In this document: positions 8,954-20,241 of the stretch, piece by piece
How positions within the stretch are numbered: position 1 is the stretch's first letter
Layout: each line of letters starts with the position of its first letter
Program-made: the position numbers and the translations under genes
The notes under the pieces: generated by a model
What the model was told of the DNA's origin: nothing
The model's database searches: none
Seen by the model: the letters and a program-made list of their open reading frames with translations, nothing else
NCBI RefSeq assembly: GCF_001888165.1
Contig: NZ_CP015455.1
Location: 1,978,001 to 2,042,000 of the forward strand
Source: Syntrophotalea acetylenica
GTDB lineage: Bacteria; Desulfobacterota; Desulfuromonadia; Desulfuromonadales; Syntrophotaleaceae
Direction: 5' to 3'
DNA: 64,000 nucleotides

Positions 8954-8962
8954 GCCGGACAC

Positions 8963-9421
8963 TCAGCCATTGAGAAATTCTTCCCGGATCCCGGCGAACA
9001 GCTGCGCTTCACGCTCTTCCATAAGCTGCGCCTGCTCCTGGGTACCACGCTCGTGATCGTAGCCAAGCAGGTGCAAAATGCCATGAAGCAGCAGAAAGTA
9101 CAACTCGCTCTCGAAAGACAACTCCGCTTCGCGCGCATCCCGTGCCGCGGTGTCGGCGGAAATGATCACGTCACCGAGCAGTTCGGGGTGCAGTCCCGAG
9201 CCCTCCCCTTCCTGCATGGCGAAGGAGATGACGTTGGTCGACTTGTCACGCTGCAGATAATCCCGATTGATTTCGCGGATCTCGATGTCGTCGACGATCA
9301 CCACCGACAACTCGGCATCAGGACATCCCGAGTCGTTTAAGATCCTCTGAGCTACCTTTTGCAGCGTTTCCAGCGCTATCTTTTGATTCTTTTGGCGGTT
9401 CTCGATGTGAATCATCCCCAT
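8963..9421 (-). CDS. ybeY: Endoribonuclease/rRNA maturation factor YbeY
   Basis: 152 aa from the ATG at 9419-9421 (ATG at 9415 is also possible). The zinc site H-x3-H-x5-H is complete: His113, His117 and His123 in HGILHLLGYDHE. DKSTNVISFAM upstream is also typical. YbeY works in 16S rRNA 3' end maturation and ribosome quality control. The gene starts inside the 3' end of the HD-domain gene, overlapping it by 104 nt, and its stop abuts the diacylglycerol kinase start, so it is translated within the phoH operon. Confidence 0.95.
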   Translation of the reverse strand: MGMIHIENRQKNQKIALETLQKVAQRILNDSGCPDAELSVVIVDDIEIREINRDYLQRDKSTNVISFAMQEGEGSGLHPELLGDVIISADTAARDAREAELSFESELYFLLLHGILHLLGYDHERGTQEQAQLMEEREAQLFAGIREEFLNG

Positions 9422-11693
9422 TTTTCTTCTTGACCGTTTCCTTCTCCCGTTCTTTGTGAACGGGCTCGGGGTAATCGATCCTGTGGTGGAAGATGCCAGC
9501 CAGGATGCGGTTGAAACTCTTGGCGATGTTGTGCAGGTCCTTGAGGGTCAGTTCGCATTCGTCGAGTTGACCGTCGATAAAAATATTGTTGATGATCTTC
9601 TGCACCATGCCCTGGATACGCGCCGGGGTCGGATCAGTGAGGGTGCGGCTGGCCGCCTCGATGGCGTCGGCCAGCATTATCAGCGCCGCCTCGCGGGTCT
9701 GGGGCTTGGGCCCCGGGTAACGGTAATCGCGTTCGTTGACCTGCTGAACCCCCGGATCCTCGAGATTTTTGGCCTTGTCATAAAAGAACTTGATCAGGGC
9801 GGTGCCGTGGTGCTGGCGAATGATATCGATCAGGGTCTGTCCAAGCTTGTTTTCGCGGGCCATGTCGGCTCCTTCCTTGACATGAGACATAAGAATCAGG
9901 GCGCTCATGGAAGGGCTGAGTTTATTGTGCCGGTTCTCCTGTGTACCGATGTTCTCCACGAAATACAGGGGCTTGCGGATCTTTCCGATATCGTGATAGT
10001 ACGCCGCCACGCGGGCCATCAACGGATTGGCGCCAATGGTTTCGGCAGCGGCCTCGGCCAGGTTGCCGACGATGATGGAGTGGTGATAGGTGCCGGGAGC
10101 CTGGATCATCAACTCGCGCAACAGCGGCGTATTCATGTTGGCCAGTTCCAGCAACTTGATATTGGTGGTGTATTTGAACAGCGCCTCGACCAGCGGTACC
10201 AGTCCGGTGACCAGCAGCGCGCAGATGAAACCGCCGGCAAAACCGAAACCGGCCTTGTAGAACATCTGGGTATCGAAGCCGCGCCCGGCGATCAACTGGG
10301 TGGCCAGCACCGTGCTCACATTGACCAGGGACAGCTGCCATCCGGCCTGATAGAGGGTAGTGCGCTGAATGCAGTGCCGCACCCAATGCCCACCGGTGAA
10401 ACTGCCGACCAGGGCAAACAGGGCCATATGCAGATTGTCGCCGAACAGCAGGCCGACGACCATGGAAAAGACCAGTCCGAAAAGCAGCGCCACCTCCGAA
10501 TTGAGTACGATGCGAACCAGCATGGCGCCGACCGCAAAGGGAAAGGCGTAATAATAACTGGAAGACTCGATATAGGGGAATGAACCTTCCAGGGCGCTGC
10601 AGATAAATATGGACAGCTTGACCAGGATGAACAGTCCGGCGAAAGTCACCGCCATGAATGTCAGGTCGCGGTTGTCCACGCGGTATTTGCTGATATTGCG
10701 CCGTCCGTACCGGTGCGCGACGGAAAGCAGCAACAACATCATCAAAAACAGCCCGGCCGCCATGCGCAGGGACAGATGATCGCTGCCCAACTCGCGAAAG
10801 GCCTTGAGTTTGGCCAGCTGCTCGCCCGTAACCCGCTCGCCTTCGCGAACGATCATCTCGCCTTTCTTGACCTGCATGAGAACCGGTTTGACGGCATCCC
10901 TGCCGGCCTGTCTGCGGCTTTCGGTTTCACTCTGGTTATAGGTCAGATTCGGCCGCAACAGCTTGCCGACCTGGGCCATGAGCGCGGCCCGGTCTCCATT
11001 GTTCAACGGCTGGATGTCCCGGAGCTGCTCTCCCACAATATCGATGGCATCGCCAATGCCGATCACCTGGTCAAGACCCCGGGCAATCTGTTCCTGCCGG
11101 GTAACCAGGTTGCGCATCACAATGCCGTGCTCGCCCCCGGTCTGAAATAGCTTGAGATTTCCCACGATCTGGTTCTGCATGACATCCCGCAGTGACTGCA
11201 CCAGAAGAGAAGCCTGTTCCGGACGCGAGGCTACCCGGCGGAACACCGCCAGCTCCGCATCGGACAAACCGATGCCGAGCAGCGCTTCGAGCTCCTTTCG
11301 CCGCACTGTTTCCGGTGCGGGCGCTTTGTCGAGGATCATGAAGGACTGCTTCAGACGCTCCGTGATATCGTGTCCCGCGCGCGGATCGTAATCGTAAAGC
11401 GGCAGCACCGCATCGGCGGCTTCACGCTGTTTCTTTTCCGTCAGCACCTCGTCGGGCACCAGCAGGTCGCGAGGAGCCTTGACGTTGCGCTGGGCGATGT
11501 CGCCGGGCTGATAGAATCCGGGAATGAAATTGCCCTTGGGGATGACGATAAAGGCAATCAGAAGACTCACCAGCAACAGCAGCAGGTTGCGTTGGGTGTT
11601 CTGATCCAGCGAAAATTTCAAACTCATGAAAACGGAAGCAGGCCTGCCTCTGCGGGCAGGGGTTTCCTGCTTGCGATCAGTCTTGCCGGTCAT
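9318..11693 (-). CDS. 7TM-HD (PgpH-type) cyclic-di-AMP phosphodiesterase family protein
   Basis: 791 aa from the ATG at 11691-11693, with AGGAG about 12 nt upstream; the frame is open further upstream inside phoH but without support. It has an N-terminal membrane helix ([17 protein letters not shown]), a ~270-residue extracytoplasmic 7TMR-HDED domain, seven membrane helices, then a cytoplasmic HD domain with [14 protein letters not shown] and AYYHDIGKI. The family hydrolyses c-di-AMP in Firmicutes; the substrate here is inferred, not shown. The C-terminal ~40 residues are charged, low-complexity and overlap ybeY. The start overlaps phoH by 17 nt. Confidence 0.9.
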   Translation of the reverse strand: MTGKTDRKQETPARRGRPASVFMSLKFSLDQNTQRNLLLLLVSLLIAFIVIPKGNFIPGFYQPGDIAQRNVKAPRDLLVPDEVLTEKKQREAADAVLPLYDYDPRAGHDITERLKQSFMILDKAPAPETVRRKELEALLGIGLSDAELAVFRRVASRPEQASLLVQSLRDVMQNQIVGNLKLFQTGGEHGIVMRNLVTRQEQIARGLDQVIGIGDAIDIVGEQLRDIQPLNNGDRAALMAQVGKLLRPNLTYNQSETESRRQAGRDAVKPVLMQVKKGEMIVREGERVTGEQLAKLKAFRELGSDHLSLRMAAGLFLMMLLLLSVAHRYGRRNISKYRVDNRDLTFMAVTFAGLFILVKLSIFICSALEGSFPYIESSSYYYAFPFAVGAMLVRIVLNSEVALLFGLVFSMVVGLLFGDNLHMALFALVGSFTGGHWVRHCIQRTTLYQAGWQLSLVNVSTVLATQLIAGRGFDTQMFYKAGFGFAGGFICALLVTGLVPLVEALFKYTTNIKLLELANMNTPLLRELMIQAPGTYHHSIIVGNLAEAAAETIGANPLMARVAAYYHDIGKIRKPLYFVENIGTQENRHNKLSPSMSALILMSHVKEGADMARENKLGQTLIDIIRQHHGTALIKFFYDKAKNLEDPGVQQVNERDYRYPGPKPQTREAALIMLADAIEAASRTLTDPTPARIQGMVQKIINNIFIDGQLDECELTLKDLHNIAKSFNRILAGIFHHRIDYPEPVHKEREKETVKKKNGDDSHREPPKESKDSAGNAAKGSSEDLKRLGMS

Positions 11694-12690
11694 GGCAATC
11701 CGTGTCTCCTTTGCCTGTGGCCGCCCCATCGCCCCTTTTACGGTCATAGGCCTTGACAATGGCCTGGACGATGGGATGCCGCACGACATCGCGATCGGAA
11801 AAATAGTTGAAATGGATACCATCGATGTCCTGCAGGACATCGACCGCTTCCAGCAATCCCGAGCGGCGCCCGGTCGGCAGGTCGATCTGGGTGACATCGC
11901 CCGTGATGACCGCACGACTACCGAACCCCAGCCGTGTCAGAAACATTTTCATCTGCTCGGCGGTGGTATTCTGCGCCTCGTCGAGAATCACGAAAGCATC
12001 GTTGAGGGTGCGCCCGCGCATGAAGGCCAGCGGCGCCACCTCGATAATCCCCTTGTCAATCAGCATCTGGCCGCGATCGTAATCGAGCATATCGAAAAGA
12101 GCATCGTAAAGGGGCCGCAAATAGGGGTTGACCTTCTCGGCAATGTCGCCGGGCAGAAAGCCGAGCTTTTCTCCCGCTTCCACCGCCGGTCGCACCAGAA
12201 CGATCCGCGCTACTTCCTTTTTCAGCAGGAAGGAAACCGCCATGGCCATGGCCAGATAGGTCTTGCCGGTCCCCGCGGGGCCGATGCCGAACACCACCTC
12301 CTTGCTACGGATGGCGTCGATATAGCCCTTCTGGGCGAGACTTTTGGGCGAGATGATTTTCTTGCGCGCGGAAATGCAGACGGTGTCGAGAAAAATATCC
12401 TTCAGACGGACCGTGCCATCGGCGCTGAGAATGCGTATGGCATAATCGATATCGGGTGGGTACAGAGGGTAATCCGCTTTCAGTACCTCATACAACTGCT
12501 CGAGCAGCCGCTGGGTCAGCGCGGTCTGATGATCGTCCCCGAAAATCTGCAGTTCGCCGCCCCTGGAGGTAATGCGTACCCCGAGGATTCGCTCGATCTG
12601 CCTGAGGTTGCTGTTGGCTTGACCGAAAAGGAGGTTCGCGAGCCGCTGATCATCAGCCGCGAACCTCCCCTGGGAATTCCGTGTATTCAA
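11677..12690 (-). CDS. PhoH-like ATPase
   Basis: 337 aa from a TTG at 12688-12690 with AAGGAT about 7 nt upstream. An N-terminal KH-like region (~20-80) precedes the PhoH ATPase core with Walker A GPAGTGKT (137-144) and a Walker B-like [21 protein letters not shown]-like and [10 protein letters not shown] motifs complete the family signature. PhoH proteins are cytoplasmic RNA-linked NTPases, frequently next to ybeY. This is the first gene of the phoH to TPM-lipoprotein block and is transcribed divergently from eno. Confidence 0.93.
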   Translation of the reverse strand: MNTRNSQGRFAADDQRLANLLFGQANSNLRQIERILGVRITSRGGELQIFGDDHQTALTQRLLEQLYEVLKADYPLYPPDIDYAIRILSADGTVRLKDIFLDTVCISARKKIISPKSLAQKGYIDAIRSKEVVFGIGPAGTGKTYLAMAMAVSFLLKKEVARIVLVRPAVEAGEKLGFLPGDIAEKVNPYLRPLYDALFDMLDYDRGQMLIDKGIIEVAPLAFMRGRTLNDAFVILDEAQNTTAEQMKMFLTRLGFGSRAVITGDVTQIDLPTGRRSGLLEAVDVLQDIDGIHFNYFSDRDVVRHPIVQAIVKAYDRKRGDGAATGKGDTDCHDRQD

Positions 12691-12799
12691 AAAATATCCT
12701 TTTATTTTTAAGAATTTGATACTCTTCCTTTACCATTGTTCAGCGGGCAAATCAATCCTTTTCGGAGGTTGCAGTCACCAGACCAGACCAAAAAAGAGG

Positions 12800-12827
12800 T
12801 TCCAATTGCAAACCAATATGCTATAAC
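12800..12827 (+). promoter_or_regulatory. Candidate sigma-70 promoter of eno
   Basis: TTCCAA at 12800-12805 and TATAAC at 12822-12827 are separated by 16 nt, 64 nt before the eno start. The -10 matches the consensus at five of six bases. Confidence 0.5.
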
Positions 12828-12852
12828 AGGGTCGGCCGCCCAGCCGGCATAA

Positions 12853-14178
<1,326 letters not shown>

Positions 14179-14201
14179 TCCGTCTCGGAACCGTCTGCAA
14201 C

Positions 14202-14239
14202 ACAGCGAAGGCCCGCGGTTTGCCGCGGGCCTTCGCTGT
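14202..14239. terminator. Bidirectional terminator between eno and pgm
   Basis: A perfect 17-bp stem (14202-14218 with 14223-14239) closes a TTTG loop, built around GCGAAGGCCCGCGG. It sits between the convergent stops of eno (14178) and pgm (14243). U-runs on either side are short (TTT), so the very stable stem is the main evidence. Confidence 0.85.
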
Positions 14240-14242
14240 TTC

Positions 14243-15895
14243 CTAAACCCCTGCAGCCTTCAACGCCGCGCCGACGATAGCGCGCGCCTCGTCCTGGATC
14301 TGATTCAGGTGCGCCTCGCCGAGAAATGATTCCGCATAAATTTTGTAAATATCCTCGGTGCCCGACGGACGGGCCGCAAACCAGCCATTTTCAGCCGCGA
14401 CCTTGAGGCCGCCAATACCGGCACCATTGCCGGGAGCACGGGTAAGTTTGGCCCGAATCGGTTCTCCGGCAAGGTGGGTAGCCGCAACCTGTGCGGGGGA
14501 AAGATTGCCAAGCACCGCTTTCTGGGCAGGCGTGGCACCGGCGTCGATGCGGGCATAAACAGGGTCGCCGAACTTGCGCGCCAGGTACTGGTAATGCTGG
14601 GCCGGGTCACGTCCGGTGACGGCGGTAATCTCCGCCGCCAGCAGGCTGAGAATGATGCCGTCCTTGTCGGTGGACCATACGCAGCCGTCCATGCGCAAAA
14701 AGGAAGCTCCAGCACTTTCTTCACCGCCAAAACCGCAACTGCCGTCGGCCAGGCCGTCGACGAACCATTTGAATCCGACCGGCACTTCCGATAGCGGGCG
14801 TCCCAGATCGGCGGCGACGCGGTCGATCATCGATGAGGACACCAATGTCTTGCCAACCGCGGCGGTCTGGCTCCAACCGCTTCGGTGACGGAAAAGATAG
14901 TTGATGGCCACCGCCAGATAATGATTGGGATTCATCAGCCCCGCCGACGGGGTCACGATACCGTGACGGTCGAAATCGGGATCGTTGCCGAAAGCGATAT
15001 CATAATCGTCCTTGAGTCCGATCAGGCCCGCCATGGCACTGGCGGAAGAACAGTCCATACGGATCTTGCCATCCTTGTCGACACACATGAAGCCGAAGGT
15101 CGGATCCGGGCATCCATGAATCACGTCGATATTCAGTCCGTACTTCTCGGCGATCGGACGCCAGTAGCCGAGACCGGATCCGCCCAGAGCGTCAGCCGCG
15201 ATGCGCAGACCGGCGTCCCTGATCGCTTCCATGTCGATGACATGAATGAGGTCATTCACATAAGGTGTCACGTAATCGTGCGAAACGGTGGTGGATGCGC
15301 CGAGGGCTTGCGGGTACGGGACACGCTTCACCCCCTTCAGGCCGTGGCGCAGATAAGCGTTGCCTCGGTCGGCAACCGCTGCAGTCACGTCGGTGTCGGC
15401 CGGGCCGCCATGGGGTGGGTTGTACTTGATGCCGCCATTATCCGGCGGGTTGTGGGATGGCGTAATAACGATGCCATCGGCCCGATGTTGCTTCCGGCAG
15501 CGGTTCCAGGCGAGAATCGCGTGGGAGATGACCGGCGTGGGAGTATAGCCCGAACCGGCTGCGATGCGTACCTGTACCCCGTTGGCCGCCAGCACCTGCA
15601 ATGTCGTGGCGTGGGCCGGCTCGGAAAGCGCATGGGTGTCCATACCCAGGAACAAAGGCCCGTCGATGCCCGCAGCGGCCCGGTAATCGCAGATTGCCTG
15701 CACGATGGCGAAAATGTGATCCTCGTTGAACGATCCATGGGTCGCACAGCCGCGATGCCCCGATGTACCGAAACTGACCAGGTTGGTCTCATCGTCCGGG
15801 TCGGGGTGCCGCGTATAGTAATCGCTGATCAACCTTGGAATGTTGCAAAGGATCGACTTCGGTGCCGGCTGTCCCGCCAGAGGGTGAATCTGCAT
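14243..15895 (-). CDS. pgm: Phosphoglucomutase (alpha-D-glucose-specific)
   Basis: 550 aa, the usual length for the bacterial Pgm family. It starts at an ATG preceded by AAGGAGG. The phospho-serine loop is VITPSHNP with Ser147, the Mg site is [10 protein letters not shown], the sugar-binding loop is GGEESAGAS, and the phosphate-binding loop is [14 protein letters not shown] near the C-terminus. It interconverts glucose 1- and 6-phosphate, feeding glycogen and envelope sugars. Confidence 0.97.
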   Translation of the reverse strand: MQIHPLAGQPAPKSILCNIPRLISDYYTRHPDPDDETNLVSFGTSGHRGCATHGSFNEDHIFAIVQAICDYRAAAGIDGPLFLGMDTHALSEPAHATTLQVLAANGVQVRIAAGSGYTPTPVISHAILAWNRCRKQHRADGIVITPSHNPPDNGGIKYNPPHGGPADTDVTAAVADRGNAYLRHGLKGVKRVPYPQALGASTTVSHDYVTPYVNDLIHVIDMEAIRDAGLRIAADALGGSGLGYWRPIAEKYGLNIDVIHGCPDPTFGFMCVDKDGKIRMDCSSASAMAGLIGLKDDYDIAFGNDPDFDRHGIVTPSAGLMNPNHYLAVAINYLFRHRSGWSQTAAVGKTLVSSSMIDRVAADLGRPLSEVPVGFKWFVDGLADGSCGFGGEESAGASFLRMDGCVWSTDKDGIILSLLAAEITAVTGRDPAQHYQYLARKFGDPVYARIDAGATPAQKAVLGNLSPAQVAATHLAGEPIRAKLTRAPGNGAGIGGLKVAAENGWFAARPSGTEDIYKIYAESFLGEAHLNQIQDEARAIVGAALKAAGV

Positions 15896-16031
15896 ATCTG
15901 CGCCTCCTTGAAATCATCGTTCATTGCATTGGCCGGGGATCACAACACCGCCAGTCTATAGAACCTGCAACGACTGTCAAGTCACGGTTACCACCCCCGA
16001 TATCACCGACAGCCACGCAACGCAACCACCC

Positions 16032-16904
16032 TCAGTTCTCCACCCCGCCGCCCGCCAATTCACCCTGCAGCAAAACGCCTTCTTCGGATTTTGTCCGGGA
16101 CGTGCTCTTCACCTCGATGCCGGCCTCGCGCAGCACTTCATCCACCCTCCGGCTGTCGAGAACTTCTTCCTCGAGCAGGGCTTCGGCCAGTTTTCCCAAT
16201 GCGAACAGATTGCCACCGATGATCTCATCGGCCTGCTGCTCGCCGGTCTTGACGATCTTTTCGATCTCCTGGTCGATTATCCAGGCCATGTGTTCGCTGA
16301 ATGAATTGTCGCTGGCAAGCTTGCGGCCCAGAAATGGGTGCTCTTCGCCGCGACTGAAACTCATGGGACCGATGCGTTCGCTCATGCCCCACTGGCAGAC
16401 CATTTTTTCGGCCAGTTCGGTGGCTTGCTTGAGGTCGTTCTGGGCGCCGGTGGACAGCTCCTCGAACTCCGCCTTTTCGGCGGCCCGTCCACCGAGGCTG
16501 ACGGCGATGCGGGTCATCAGGTAGGTGCGGGAATAGTGATAGCGGTCATCCACCGGCAACTGCTGCGTCATCCCCAGGGCCTGACCGCGCGGAATAATCG
16601 ACACCTTGTGGATCGGGTCGGCGCCGGGGCTCAGGCGCGCCAGCAGGGTATGCCCAGCCTCATGGTAAGCGGTGATGCGCTTTTCCTGCTGAGACATGAC
16701 CAGTTTGCGCTCGGTACCCATGAGCACCCGGTCCTTGGCCCGCTCGAAATGGGCCATGCAAACCTGCTGGGCATCCTCGCGGGCCGCGATAAGGGCCGCT
16801 TCGTTAACCAGATTCTCCAGATCGGCGCCGCACATCCCCGGCGTGCTGCGGGCAAGAAGCTGCAGATCGACATCGTCTGCCAGCGGCACCTTGCGGGTGT
16901 GCAC
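16032..16904 (-). CDS. ftsH: FtsH metalloprotease, C-terminal fragment (frame interrupted)
   Basis: This frame carries the end of the AAA+ lid ([38 protein letters not shown]) and the M41 peptidase with zinc motif HEAGH and the third ligand region [14 protein letters not shown]. Its apparent ATG at 16902-16904 lies in the middle of the conserved domain, so it is not a real start. The frame is open up to a G5 run at 16916-16920, where one extra G would fuse it to the ORF that follows. It would be non-functional alone, lacking the Walker motifs and membrane anchors. Confidence 0.88.
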   Translation of the reverse strand: MHTRKVPLADDVDLQLLARSTPGMCGADLENLVNEAALIAAREDAQQVCMAHFERAKDRVLMGTERKLVMSQQEKRITAYHEAGHTLLARLSPGADPIHKVSIIPRGQALGMTQQLPVDDRYHYSRTYLMTRIAVSLGGRAAEKAEFEELSTGAQNDLKQATELAEKMVCQWGMSERIGPMSFSRGEEHPFLGRKLASDNSFSEHMAWIIDQEIEKIVKTGEQQADEIIGGNLFALGKLAEALLEEEVLDSRRVDEVLREAGIEVKSTSRTKSEEGVLLQGELAGGGVEN

Positions 16905-17971
16905 CTTGAGGATCTCCCCCGGGCGCGCCAGTCGGGACGCTCCACCACCACCTGTCGATCGAAGCGGCCGGGACGCAGCAGGGCCGGATCGAGAACGTCC
17001 GGACGATTGGTGGCGGACATGACAATCACCTCGTCATGGGCTTCGAAGCCATCCATCTCCGACAGCAGCTGATTGAGAGTCTGTTCCCGCTCGTCGTTGC
17101 CGCCGCCAAGGCCGGTGCCGCGGGAACGCCCGACGGCATCGAGTTCATCGATGAAGATAATGCTGGGCGCATTTTTCTTGGCATTTCCAAAAAGATCGCG
17201 AACCCGGCTGGCGCCCACGCCGACAAACATTTCGATAAACTGGGAGGCCGAGATGGTGAAGAACGGCACCCCCGCTTCTCCCGCCACGGCGCGCGCCATC
17301 AGGGTCTTGCCGGTGCCTGGCGGTCCCACCAGCAGCACGCCGCGCGGCGCCTTGGCCCCCAGCCGCATGAACCGTTTGGGATTGCGCAGAAATTCCACGA
17401 TCTCCATCAATTCCTGCTTGGCTTCCTCAAGCCCGGCCACGTCGGCAAACGTCACGCGGGATCGTTCCTTGGTATACATTTTGGCGCCGGATTTGGCGAA
17501 ACCGCCCATGACTCCGCCACCGGGCCCCTGCCGGGTGCGCATCCCCTTGAGGATGAACCACCAGACACCGATGATCAGAAGCCACGGAAAGAGATAAATC
17601 AGGGCGGTGGTCCAGGCCGACGGTTTTTTTTCGGGACGCACAGCAACCTCGACCTTACGTTTTTCCAGTTCCTGAAGCAATTGCGGGTCGGACACGGGCG
17701 GCAGGGTGGTGCGAAACAGCAGGAAGCTCTTGTCGCCTTCTGTTTCGGCGGTACCCTCCAGCAATACCCGTTCCTTCAGGCGACCGTCCAGGCTGTTGCC
17801 TTCAAAGGTGACGGCTGCCACATTTTCGGCACCCAGTTCCGCCTTGAAACGACTGTAACTCACCTCCGCAACCGTCTCCCGGGTTGGCGGCGTCAGTTTC
17901 GTCAACGCGTAGTTGACCATCAGGATGGTTGTCACAACAATGATCAACTGCCAGAAAAGACCACGCGTCAT
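16631..17971 (-). CDS. ftsH: FtsH ATP-dependent protease, N-terminal fragment (frame interrupted)
   Basis: 446 aa as it stands, of which ~351 are true FtsH. It starts at the ATG at 17969-17971 behind AAGGAAG. It has membrane helices at ~8-24 and ~122-141, Walker A GPPGTGKT at 216-223, Walker B IIFIDELD at 271-278 and the arginine finger region [10 protein letters not shown]. After Arg351 the frame leaves the family and runs as unrelated arginine-rich residues to 16631. Inserting one G at the run 16916-16920 restores [16 protein letters not shown], which aligns with the family without a gap. FtsH degrades membrane and regulatory proteins and is often essential. Neighbours are pgm and tgt, so this may be an extra paralogue. 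Confidence 0.92.
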   Translation of the reverse strand: MTRGLFWQLIIVVTTILMVNYALTKLTPPTRETVAEVSYSRFKAELGAENVAAVTFEGNSLDGRLKERVLLEGTAETEGDKSFLLFRTTLPPVSDPQLLQELEKRKVEVAVRPEKKPSAWTTALIYLFPWLLIIGVWWFILKGMRTRQGPGGGVMGGFAKSGAKMYTKERSRVTFADVAGLEEAKQELMEIVEFLRNPKRFMRLGAKAPRGVLLVGPPGTGKTLMARAVAGEAGVPFFTISASQFIEMFVGVGASRVRDLFGNAKKNAPSIIFIDELDAVGRSRGTGLGGGNDEREQTLNQLLSEMDGFEAHDEVIVMSATNRPDVLDPALLRPGRFDRQVVVERPDWRARGRSSRCTPARCRWQTMSICSFLPAARRGCAAPIWRIWLTKRPLSRPARMPSRFAWPISSGPRTGCSWVPSANWSCLSRKSASPLTMRLGIPCWRA

Positions 17972-18286
17972 AGGTGCTTCCTTTCATCCGTGCCGTCAGG
18001 ATGATGCCTGCCGACGGGCATCGCACATCCTGCAAGATCCATTCTGATCCGCCTGCCCCTGCCACAGGGAAACGACCTGTCAAAATAGTAACAAATTTCA
18101 CAGACAAATGCTTTTTGGCGCTTTGCGCCAGGACAACCCGCCGCAAGGCCCGCCCCGTGGAAACGACAGCCCCGGATGGTTGCTTTCGGCGAATCCTTCT
18201 GCTAAAGTCCCGGCGTGGTCGAAAACAGCCGGCCGCATCCTGCACCTTCTTATTCTACCTTCAAAATTCCAGGGATGGCCGCGACC
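17972..18286. other. Intergenic region between divergent ftsH and tgt
   Basis: About 315 bases with no supported gene. It contains a short palindrome at 18116-18130 (TGGCGC, TTT, GCGCCA) preceded by a T-run on the plus strand. No CIRCE or other heat-shock operator was recognised. Both promoters should be here, but I saw no strong -35/-10 pair. Confidence 0.5.
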
Positions 18287-19396
18287 ATGTTTGAATTTTC
18301 ATTACTCGCCAGGGATTCCGGAACCGCCGCACGCCGCGGCCGGCTCTCGACACCGCACGGCACCATAGAAACCCCGATTTTCATGCCGGTCGGCACGCAT
18401 GGCGCCATGAAAGCCATGACCCCGGCCCAGGTTGAGGAGACCGGCGCGCAGATCATCCTTTCCAACACCTACCACCTGCACCTTGCGCCCGGGGAGGGTT
18501 TGATTGAAAAAGCCGGGGGGCTGCACCGTTTCATGCACTGGAATCGGCCGATTCTGACCGATAGCGGCGGCTTTCAGGTATTCTCGCTGCCGAAAAAACG
18601 CATCACCGAAACCGGGGTGTTTTTCCGTCATGAAATCACCGGGGAAGAAATCTTTCTGGGGCCTTCCGAGGCCATGGCGATCCAGAATGCCCTTGGCGCC
18701 GACATCATCATGGCGTTTGACGAATGTATCCCCTACCCTTCGACCCACGCCTACGCCGCGACATCGATTCGCAAAACCCTGCGCTGGGCGGAGGCCTGCC
18801 TGAAAAGTCACGGCCGTGCCGATCAGGCGCTTTTCGGCATCGTACAAGGAAGCATCTACGAGGATCTGCGCCAGGAGTGCGCCCGGCAGATGACCGGAAT
18901 GGATTTCCCCGGTTACGCGATCGGCGGCGTCAGCGTCGGCGAGGGGCTGGATCTGCTCAAGAAAGTCGTCGACTATACGGCCCACCGCTTGCCCGAAAAC
19001 AAGCCGCGCTACCTGATGGGGGTGGGACTGCCCGAGGATATCCTGGAAAGCGTCGAGCGCGGCATGGATATGTTCGACTGCGTCATTCCGACCCGCTATG
19101 CCCGCAGCGCCACCCTGTTCACGCGGCGCGGGCGCATCCGTCTGACACACCGGCGCTACCGGCGGGATTTTTTTCCGGTGGATGCTTCGTGTAATTGTTA
19201 TTGCTGCGCCAATTTCAGCCGCGCCTATCTGCATCACCTGTTCAAATCAAATGAAATCCTGTCGGCAACCCTGGCCGCCATTCACAACGTGCATTTTTAC
19301 CTGAACATGATGAGCGAAGTGCGGCAAGCGATTGAAAACAACGATTTTGCCGCCTTCAAGAAGAATTTTCTGGAAGAATACGGCGCCGAAAGCTGA
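18287..19396 (+). CDS. tgt: tRNA-guanine (queuine) transglycosylase
   Basis: 369 aa from the ATG at 18287 (MFEFSLLARD), matching family length; the frame is open upstream to 18215 without family similarity. Catalytic motifs are LTDSGGFQVFSL and the nucleophile region DMFDCVIPTRYARS. GGVSVGEG is the substrate-binding loop. The zinc site is complete: C-x-C-x2-C in ASCNCYCCANFSRAYLHHLF plus the downstream His. It swaps guanine 34 for preQ1 in the anticodon of GUN tRNAs. A gene of unknown function follows 51 nt later. Confidence 0.97.
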   Translation: MFEFSLLARDSGTAARRGRLSTPHGTIETPIFMPVGTHGAMKAMTPAQVEETGAQIILSNTYHLHLAPGEGLIEKAGGLHRFMHWNRPILTDSGGFQVFSLPKKRITETGVFFRHEITGEEIFLGPSEAMAIQNALGADIIMAFDECIPYPSTHAYAATSIRKTLRWAEACLKSHGRADQALFGIVQGSIYEDLRQECARQMTGMDFPGYAIGGVSVGEGLDLLKKVVDYTAHRLPENKPRYLMGVGLPEDILESVERGMDMFDCVIPTRYARSATLFTRRGRIRLTHRRYRRDFFPVDASCNCYCCANFSRAYLHHLFKSNEILSATLAAIHNVHFYLNMMSEVRQAIENNDFAAFKKNFLEEYGAES

Positions 19397-19447
19397 TCGC
19401 GATGGTGTCCTGCGTGACCCATGGATGGCCAATCGGAGGTTCAAGCG

Positions 19448-20218
19448 ATGGATGCAGACCTGGCGCGCCGCCTGCGTCGTGCCCTCACCGGCAGCCGCGA
19501 AGAACTGTTCATCACCATGCAGGATCCCGCGCCCGAGGTGCTGCACACCGCACTCCGAAACCGGGCGCTGAATGAGCTGCATCTGCTGGCCCTGCTCAAG
19601 CGCAGGGACCTTGGCGAGGATCTGCTGCGGGCCATTCACCAGACCGAAAACGCCCGCCAGAGCCATAAAGTCCGGCGGGCGCTGATCAGGCATCCTCATC
19701 TGCCCACGTCACTGCTGCAAACCCTGCTGCCGCTGCTGCACCTGTTCGAACTGCTGGACATCTGTTTTCTGCCCGGCGTCGCACCGGACCAGAAACTGGC
19801 CGCCGAACGCCTTATCATCCAGCGCCTGCCCACCACCCCTCTGGGCAACAAGATCACCCTCGCCCGCCGCGCCACCGCAACCGTGGTGGCGGAACTGCTC
19901 AAGGAAGGCCATCCGGCCCTCATGGAACCCTGTCTGGAAAACCCCCGGCTGCAGGAGATGGCGGTAGCCCGGTTCCTGCGCGGAGTCCGGGCCGACGCCG
20001 AAAACATCTCCATCATCGCCAGACATCCGCGCTGGAAGGCACGCAAAACCCTGCGCACCGCCATCCTCAAACACCCACGCACCCCCGGCATCTGGTTCGC
20101 TCTCTGGCTGCCGGGCATGCGAGGTCCGGAAATTATCCAGTTGGCCGCCTCGCAGCGCCTCACACCCTCCCAGAAGTCGTGGATCAAACAGGAAATGCGC
20201 CGCCGTGGCCTGGCCTGA
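19448..20218 (+). CDS. Hypothetical protein downstream of tgt, helical-repeat-like
   Basis: 256 aa from the ATG at 19448, chosen because GGAGG lies 8 nt upstream; an earlier in-frame ATG at 19421 has no SD. The protein is rich in Leu, Ala and Arg. It shows irregular ~25-40-residue repeats containing short phrases of the type RHPHLPTSLLQTLL, ENPRLQEMAVARFL and KHPRTPGIWFALWL, reminiscent of HEAT/leucine-rich-variant helical repeats. There is no signal peptide or catalytic motif. It is probably co-transcribed with tgt. I do not recognise a named family. Confidence 0.75.
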   Translation: MDADLARRLRRALTGSREELFITMQDPAPEVLHTALRNRALNELHLLALLKRRDLGEDLLRAIHQTENARQSHKVRRALIRHPHLPTSLLQTLLPLLHLFELLDICFLPGVAPDQKLAAERLIIQRLPTTPLGNKITLARRATATVVAELLKEGHPALMEPCLENPRLQEMAVARFLRGVRADAENISIIARHPRWKARKTLRTAILKHPRTPGIWFALWLPGMRGPEIIQLAASQRLTPSQKSWIKQEMRRRGLA

Positions 20219-20241
20219 GGGCATCCCCGCATTCTCTGCCA

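Noticed and set aside
18116-18130. Palindrome between ftsH and tgt as a heat-shock operator or terminator.
   Set aside because: It does not match CIRCE and the T-run is on the wrong side for termination.
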